Positions 7,501 to 10,544 of a DNA stretch of 10,544 bases are shown one piece after another (position 1 is the stretch's first letter; each line of letters begins with the position of its first letter). The stretch is from NCBI GenBank assembly GCA_025923175.1, contig JAICGL010000082.1, forward strand, positions 1 to 10,544, read 5' to 3'. The DNA comes from Acidimicrobiia bacterium. Lineage in GTDB: Bacteria > Actinomycetota > Acidimicrobiia > IMCC26256 > BP-133. The translations under genes were made by a program, and so were the position numbers. The notes beneath the pieces were generated by a model. It was not told the origin of the DNA and did not search any database. It saw only the letters and a list, made by a program, of their open reading frames with translations.

Positions 7501-7810
7501 CCGTTTCGCCGGTTCGATGGGGGGCACGCGCCTCAATGCTCCGGTCCGCAGCCTCGTGCCGACCGACGACGGCAGGGGCTACTGGCTCGTGGCGTCGGAC
7601 GGCGGCGTCTTCGCCTTCGATGCGCCGTTCCGGGGGTCGATGGGCGGGAAACCGCTCAACAAGCCGGTGAGGGGGATGGTCCGCTACGGCAACGGTTACG
7701 TGATGGTCGGCGAGGACGGGGGCGCCTTCAACTTCTCCGACCGGCCCTTCGTAGGGTCGCTCGGCGGCCGTCCCCCCGCCCACCCGGTGGTCGCCATCGC
7801 CGGCGCGTAG
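4568..7810 (+). CDS. Large secreted modular protein: carboxypeptidase-regulatory-like domains, FN3 and six C-terminal repeats
   Basis: This 1080-residue protein starts at TTG 4568, with GGGAG at 4554-4558. The first in-frame ATG lies after the signal peptide, so TTG is needed. The signal peptide has an RR n-region (12-13), a hydrophobic core (about 14-28) and cleavage near DAATAAEA. Next come about six beta-sandwich modules of carboxypeptidase-regulatory type, beginning near 41, 129, 207, 306, 410 and 507, with hallmarks such as GAPVAGAKV and DGRYDLAVAPGTYTL. An FN3-like domain lies at about 699-791 (PPGGLTAVPGPNGTATVSW, then ITGYHLSIYD). A Pro-rich linker (about 794-826) leads to six repeats at 835-1080. 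There is no LPxTG or membrane anchor, so it is probably released or bound to the wall non-covalently. Adhesion or envelope structure is the likely role; no enzyme motif is seen. Confidence 0.85.
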   Translation: MSLPTFDAPVCRRLAGALLIISLLGLVAPGDAATAAEATGRLSGVVENERGAMLSGANVSLVDSSGATVAQAVAGQDGRYDLAVAPGTYTLMANATSGGTPVHVTVPGVTVGAATPLDVVIVGRPGGLIQFRGRVLDTSGAPLASATLRLGGDTSTVTDPAGYFALAVPPGVYPLSVGPWRGPTVSVSEFDLTRDRIGDLTLALVTHDVTVRDSSGNPVAGAFVHLRSADEGPVSPDVLAGKPGGGWSSTQDETDAGGHVRLMALATPNLAVEVNPPRGVGDKIVKRGIDGRRSTTVDVAFPAPPSFLISLSGTATDIDGVYRPWMSVRLLGPDGEPVDRGAATPSGQPGYFTSDAPPGTYDLHFTARFGSLDDEPGADPSGDRYALLSKGYRHDGARHIDLRLPAGPPLTVRVLDPQGAPVAGAKVMAQSKVPTDATDVEIASGIKASGTLDSIRVTDATGAVTLRTLPGHPPSSLQIEAPTDRGVDGKFTVPAGATTFDVSLKRGAVVSGTIRTGGRPGDPDQRIALVSKDGDVERFFAVAEDGTYRVHVTPGAYRVVTDTDEWEDGGESDDHEDATSKSSAFDISGDRTLDLNYPESAEAQVRFVGADGAPIEGEVGLSSETASGALDLAPGITAGASWWYSAFGRRDSQSIRTWPGGVSVSGTLDYETALRISGIRLSPGGAAVVALAQGYGLARPDPPGGLTAVPGPNGTATVSWDQSANGHGHPITGYHLSIYDAESRKLVVPAPATSVTLRCLLPNARYNIYVAAMTVRGISEPASGLKLLTPDGPAPDASCPPPGPPSETPGPPGVPPPTDPTPGNGGADFALAPLGYWILESDGTVHAFGGAPTFPSTGGTRGSARAVHIEATPSGQGYWVLWDDGYVGAFGNAARPGDLIGRLETGEHATSLSATPSGLGYWIFTNRGRAVPFGDAPALGDVSHLRLNGPVVGSVATPTGQGYYLVASDGGIFCFGDARFAGSMGGTRLNAPVRSLVPTDDGRGYWLVASDGGVFAFDAPFRGSMGGKPLNKPVRGMVRYGNGYVMVGEDGGAFNFSDRPFVGSLGGRPPAHPVVAIAGA
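7070..7807 (+). repeat. Six 38-43-residue protein repeats of the GYWLVASDGG type
   Basis: Within the secreted protein, six units begin GYW, GYW, GYW, GYY, GYW and GYV, at residues 835-876, 877-919, 920-961, 962-1003, 1004-1042 and 1043-1080. The unit reads roughly GYWLVASDGGVFAFG, a variable turn, then FxGSMGG-x-LNxPVRxxxPTxxGQ. Units 4 and 5 are the most alike, and their DNA shares GTGGCGTCGGACGGCGGC. Such units probably form a beta-propeller-like fold; six of them up to the C-terminus fit one closed propeller. They are frequent in secreted proteins of Acidimicrobiia-like actinobacteria as I recall. Ligand unknown. Confidence 0.8.
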
Positions 7811-7815
7811 CCCGT

Positions 7816-8598
7816 CTACTGACCTTTGTACTTCGGCGGGCGGCGTTCCGTGAAGGCGGACACGCCCTCGGCGAAGTCGTCGGTCGAACGGAGGAGGCCG
7901 TAGGCCAGGCCTTCGAGCTCGAGGCCGACGTGGAGGGGTGCGTCGTAGGCCAGGTTGAGGACGCGCTTGGCCACCTTGAGGGCCAGCGGTGCCTTGGCGG
8001 CCAGTTCTACGGCGATCTCGGTGGCGCGGCGGTCGAGGTCGGCGAGGGGGACGACTTCGGCGACGAGGCCCCATTGCAGCGCCTCGTCGGCGGGGATGCG
8101 CCGGCCGCGCAGAATGGCGTCCTTGGCCCGGGACAGCCCGACGAGGTGGACGAGGCGCTGCGTGCCGCCGCTGCCGGGGATCATGCCGAGGGTGATCTCG
8201 GGCAGGCCGAGGACGGTGTCGTCGGCGGCCACCCGCAGATCGCAGGCCAGCGCCAGCTCGAGGCCGACGCCGAAGGTGAAGCCGTGCAGCTTGGCCACCA
8301 CCGGCTTCGGGCACCGCTCGGCGGCGGCGATGTTCTTGGCGAGGTGGGAAAGCTCCTCGGGGGTGCGGGCCATGAAGCCGGGGATGTCGCCCCCGGCGGT
8401 GAAGGCCTTCTCTCCGGCGCCGCCGACGACGATCACCCGGACGGCGTCGTCGCCGCCGAGCTCGCCGAATACGGCGGCCAGCTGGTCCCGGGCGGGCATG
8501 CTGACACGGTTCATCTTTTCGGGGACGTCGAGGGTTATGGTGGCGATGCCGCTCCCGGCGTCGCGCTCGACATGGAACCCGTCGTAGGTGTCGGTCAT
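7816..8598 (-). CDS. Enoyl-CoA hydratase/isomerase family protein
   Basis: This 260-residue crotonase-family enzyme keeps both catalytic glutamates: Glu114 in GVGLELALACD and Glu134 in LGLPEITLGMIPGSGGTQRL, matching rat mitochondrial Glu144 and Glu164. The oxyanion-hole segment FTAGGDIPGF lies at 66-75. The C-terminus FTERRPPKYKGQ is typical of the family. It most likely hydrates a 2-enoyl-CoA in the cytoplasm. A longer open frame exists upstream, but the ATG at 8596-8598 matches the family N-terminus, overlaps the preceding stop codon (ATGA) and follows GAGGA, so it is chosen. It is the last visible gene of the molybdenum hydroxylase operon, which suggests a joint pathway for a CoA-linked or aromatic substrate. 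It converges on the secreted repeat protein gene with 5 bp between stops and no visible terminator. Confidence 0.9.
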   Translation of the reverse strand: MTDTYDGFHVERDAGSGIATITLDVPEKMNRVSMPARDQLAAVFGELGGDDAVRVIVVGGAGEKAFTAGGDIPGFMARTPEELSHLAKNIAAAERCPKPVVAKLHGFTFGVGLELALACDLRVAADDTVLGLPEITLGMIPGSGGTQRLVHLVGLSRAKDAILRGRRIPADEALQWGLVAEVVPLADLDRRATEIAVELAAKAPLALKVAKRVLNLAYDAPLHVGLELEGLAYGLLRSTDDFAEGVSAFTERRPPKYKGQ

Positions 8599-10013
8599 GA
8601 GCCGGGATCCTCGCGCAGCACATCCGCAATTGCCGTGACGATCGGTTCGTAGCCGGTGCAGCGGCAGAGATGTCCGGAGAGCAGCCGCCGGATCTCGTCC
8701 TCGTCGGGTGGGCCGAGGTGCTCGGTGGTCGTTTCGTCGATCCGTTCGGCCGCTGCCATCAAGATGCCGGCGGTGCAGAACCCGCACTGGAGAGCGAAGT
8801 TGCGCCGGAAAGCGTCCTGGAGGGGATGGAGGGTCCGCTCCTCGTCGTCGGATGCGAGGCCCTCGACCGTGGCGATCTCGGCGCCTTCGGCTTGGCGGGC
8901 GAGCAGGAGACACGAGCGGACGGCGACGCCGTCGAGTCGGACGGTGCACGCCCCGCACACACCGTGCTCGCAGCCCACGTGCGTGCCCCGCAAGCCGACA
9001 TCGTGGCGGAGGAAGTCCGACAGCAGCCGTCGGTCAGGGACATCGGCGAGCGACACAGCTTTCCGGTTCACCGTGCACTGCGCGGCTGGCAATCTCGGCA
9101 GACTTTCGTGCGGAATCCGCCTGAAAATCTGCCGAGATGTCGAGTCCGGCGGTGACGCGACGAGACCGGCCTGGTGAACCGAGCGGGTGAGCGCCCTGGC
9201 GACGAGGACGCCGACGAGGTGGCGCTGGTAGTCGGCGGGAGCGTGGAGTGAGCCGGTCGGATCAACCTCGACGGCCGCAATCTGACCGGTCATCTCTGCG
9301 GACGCGCCGGCGACGAAGGCTTCCGCGGCCCCGGAAAGGAGGAGCGGGCGGTCGGCGACGGCACCGACGGCGATGCGAGCGGCGGCAATCCGCCCATCCG
9401 CATCGAGCCGCACCGAGACCCCGACGGCCGCTAACGGGAAGTCGCCGTGGCGTTGGGCCACCTCCAGAAGGGCGCTGGCTTCTCCTCGACGGGGAAGCGG
9501 GAAGCGGACTTCGGTGACGAGCTCGCCGGGCTGGAGCGTCGTGGTGAGGAACCCGGCGAACAGTTCGCCGGCGCGGATCTCGCGGCGTCCGCCGGGCCCG
9601 TCCGCCACCACGGAGCCGTCGAGCGCGAGGAGGGCCAAGGGCAGTTCTGCGGCGGGGTCGGCGTGGGCGATCGAGCCGCCGACCGTGCCGCGGTTGCGGG
9701 TGGCGACGTGGCCGACGATGGGGAGGCTGTCGGCGAGGGCTCCGATGGCCGCCGCCTCCGGCGAGATCTCGAGGGTGCGCTGGCGGGTGAGGGCACCGAC
9801 GAAGAGCGTGCCGTCCGTCGCCTCCAGCCGATCGAGACCCGGAAGGTCGTTGAGGTCGACGACGACTGCGGGAGCGGCGAGCCGGAGGTTGAGCATCGGG
9901 ACGAGGCTCTGCCCTCCGGCCAGCGGCCGGGCGTCGTCGCCGTGTTCGGCGAGCAGCTCCAATGCCTCCGCCATCGTGTGCGGCCGCTCGTATCGGAAGG
10001 CGGGTGGCTTCAC
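8595..10013 (-). CDS. Fused FAD-binding plus [2Fe-2S] subunit of a molybdenum hydroxylase (CoxM-CoxS type order)
   Basis: This 472-residue protein carries two electron-transfer modules. Residues 1 to about 278 form the FAD subunit (CoxM-like), with flavin motifs LAGGQSLVPMLNLRL at 31-45 and RNRGTVGGSIAHADPAAELP at 106-125. Residues about 313-472 form the iron-sulfur subunit (CoxS-like), with Cys348, 353, 356 and 368 for the plant-type cluster and Cys410, 413, 450 and 452 for the second cluster. It would carry electrons from the molybdenum subunit to an acceptor. In most CODH-type operons these are separate genes, and in eukaryotic xanthine dehydrogenase the Fe-S part is N-terminal, so this FAD-first fusion is unusual. 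The linker at about 278-312 is encoded by a long palindrome. The start is GTG at 10011-10013, overlapping the upstream stop (GTGA). Substrate not determinable. Confidence 0.9.
   Translation of the reverse strand: MKPPAFRYERPHTMAEALELLAEHGDDARPLAGGQSLVPMLNLRLAAPAVVVDLNDLPGLDRLEATDGTLFVGALTRQRTLEISPEAAAIGALADSLPIVGHVATRNRGTVGGSIAHADPAAELPLALLALDGSVVADGPGGRREIRAGELFAGFLTTTLQPGELVTEVRFPLPRRGEASALLEVAQRHGDFPLAAVGVSVRLDADGRIAAARIAVGAVADRPLLLSGAAEAFVAGASAEMTGQIAAVEVDPTGSLHAPADYQRHLVGVLVARALTRSVHQAGLVASPPDSTSRQIFRRIPHESLPRLPAAQCTVNRKAVSLADVPDRRLLSDFLRHDVGLRGTHVGCEHGVCGACTVRLDGVAVRSCLLLARQAEGAEIATVEGLASDDEERTLHPLQDAFRRNFALQCGFCTAGILMAAAERIDETTTEHLGPPDEDEIRRLLSGHLCRCTGYEPIVTAIADVLREDPGS
9092..9138. repeat. 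47-bp near-perfect palindrome in the FAD/Fe-S linker (element A)
   Basis: Twenty of 23 arm positions pair around the centre at 9115. ATCTCGGCAGA at 9092-9102 pairs with 9128-9138 without error. TTTC at 9104-9107 pairs with GAAA at 9123-9126. GCGGA at 9110-9114 pairs with TCCGC at 9116-9120. On the coding (minus) strand it specifies about residues 293-308 (SRQIFRRIPHESLPR), exactly between the end of the FAD module and the start of the Fe-S module. No direct duplication of flanking bases is evident. It resembles a small dispersed palindromic element, but no second copy occurs in this window. Confidence 0.75.
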
Positions 10014-10544
10014 GAGTCGGCGCTGTTCTCGGGCTGCGCCGGCAACCTGCGTTCCTGGGTAACGGGGGGTGTTCCTGAGGAACGCACGTTGGCGGCTTGC
10101 GCCAGGGCCCAGACCCGGGCGGGGGTCAGGGGAAGTTCGATGTTCACGTCGTCGGGCAACGTGTCGAGGCCGAGGGCGTCGGCGACGGCGTTGGCGATGG
10201 CGGCGGGGGCGGTCATTGTCGTTCCCTCGCCGAGGCCCTTGGCGCCGAGCGGCGTGACCGACGAGGGGGACTCGACCATCTCCGTGACAGGACGGGGCAG
10301 CTCGGTGGCGGTCGGGGTCGGGTAGTCGACGAACGTGCTCGTGAGCAGGTTGCCGGCGTCGTCGTAGACGTGTCGCTCGAGCAGCGCTGCGCCGAGACCG
10401 TGGGCGAGACCGCCGAGCACCTGACCCTCGGCCAGCTCGGGATGGAGCACCCGGCCGGCGTCGTGCACGGTGATGTAGCCCCGGACGGCCACCTCGCCGG
10501 TCTCGGTGTCCACCTCGACCACGGCCACGTCGGCCAGGAAGCCG
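10010..10544 (-). CDS. Molybdopterin-binding large subunit of a molybdenum hydroxylase (CoxL/XdhA family), C-terminal part
   Basis: The frame is open at the window edge and ends at TGA 10010-10012; 177 residues are visible. The segment reads ADVAVVEVDTETGEVAVRGY, then VHDAGRVLHPELAEGQVLGG, the typical C-terminal Moco-binding region of the xanthine dehydrogenase/aldehyde oxidase/CO dehydrogenase superfamily. The conserved catalytic Glu is present in PLGAKGLGEG, codon at 10226-10228. The active-site loop that would tell CO dehydrogenase from other hydroxylases lies outside the window. The domain should end near LPLTPARVWALAQA. About 30 further residues follow (from NVRSSGTPPVTQ to the stop), encoded by palindrome 10038-10096; they look foreign to the family. 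The next gene starts within this stop codon (GTGA). Confidence 0.9.
   Translation of the reverse strand, partial: GFLADVAVVEVDTETGEVAVRGYITVHDAGRVLHPELAEGQVLGGLAHGLGAALLERHVYDDAGNLLTSTFVDYPTPTATELPRPVTEMVESPSSVTPLGAKGLGEGTTMTAPAAIANAVADALGLDTLPDDVNIELPLTPARVWALAQAANVRSSGTPPVTQERRLPAQPENSADS
10038..10096. repeat. 59-bp imperfect palindrome in the large-subunit C-terminal tail (element B)
   Basis: The arm GCCGGCAACCTGCGTTCCT at 10038-10056 pairs with 10078-10096 at 17 of 19 positions, mismatching at 10042/10092 and 10047/10087. The 21-nt loop at 10057-10077 includes a G-run. A second, smaller palindrome, GTTCCTGAGGAAC, lies at 10071-10083 across the loop and right arm. On the minus strand the element is read as about the last 30 residues of the large subunit. 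It begins right after the family's usual C-terminus and ends 25 nt before the next start codon. The sequence differs from element A. Confidence 0.7.

Noticed and set aside
5777..8629. A 950-codon open frame on the minus strand, opposite the secreted protein and shifted against the crotonase gene
   Set aside because: It is Arg/Gly/Asp/His-rich with no family motifs and runs antisense to well-supported genes. Long antisense open frames are expected in very GC-rich DNA.
8599..8958. Upstream extension of the enoyl-CoA hydratase frame (380 codons in total)
   Set aside because: The extra 120 residues are Arg/Pro-rich noise overlapping the Fe-S module gene. The ATG at 8598 matches the family N-terminus and has the ATGA coupling.
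9044..9180. Separate start codon for an independent Fe-S subunit gene inside the linker (in-frame GTG or TTG)
   Set aside because: In-frame GTG and TTG codons exist, but none has a convincing Shine-Dalgarno sequence and the frame is open without a stop from the FAD module, so a fused product is the simpler reading. Internal initiation remains possible.
8595..10544. Naming the operon as true CO dehydrogenase (coxLMS)
   Set aside because: The large-subunit active-site loop that defines CO dehydrogenase is outside the window. The linked enoyl-CoA hydratase points rather to an organic or CoA-linked substrate.

Overview
The window looks like chromosomal DNA of a high-GC actinobacterium. GC-rich codons dominate and genes are tightly packed. 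The secreted protein ends in 'GYWLVASDGG'-type repeats of a kind I associate with Acidimicrobiia and Thermoleophilia; that lineage guess is from memory of the repeat type, not from a search. I see no tRNA, rRNA, CRISPR array, transposase or phage gene.

Layout. (1) 1-1076, plus strand: the C-terminal end of a TPR-type regulator, then a small cupin protein. (2) 1083-3580, minus strand: a large one-piece protein that joins an ECF-type sigma factor, a zinc-finger anti-sigma domain, a membrane helix and a lysine-rich outer tail. It is followed 32 nt downstream by a crotonase-fold enzyme whose ribosome-binding site lies in a hairpin. (3) 3581-3761: divergent promoter region. (4) 3762-7810, plus strand: a probable dual-OB protein, a structured 104-nt leader, and a 1080-residue secreted protein with carboxypeptidase-regulatory-like, FN3 and six C-terminal repeat modules, read from a TTG start. 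(5) 7816-10544, minus strand: a tightly coupled operon (GTGA and ATGA overlaps) encoding the large subunit of a xanthine-dehydrogenase/CO-dehydrogenase-family molybdenum hydroxylase (partial), a fused FAD-plus-[2Fe-2S] subunit, and an enoyl-CoA hydratase. Together these would oxidise or hydroxylate an unknown, perhaps CoA-linked, substrate and pass it to a beta-oxidation-type step.

The most unusual signal is two long, nearly perfect palindromes inside this molybdenum hydroxylase operon. One (9092-9138) lies exactly in the linker between the FAD and iron-sulfur modules. The other (10038-10096) lies in the extra C-terminal tail of the large subunit, just before the next start codon. Both are read through in frame. 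They look like small palindromic elements that entered gene boundaries and became protein: one apparently welded two normally separate subunits together, the other added a tail. A second signal is a pair of mutually exclusive hairpins that hide either the Shine-Dalgarno sequence or the start codon of the crotonase gene behind the sigma gene.
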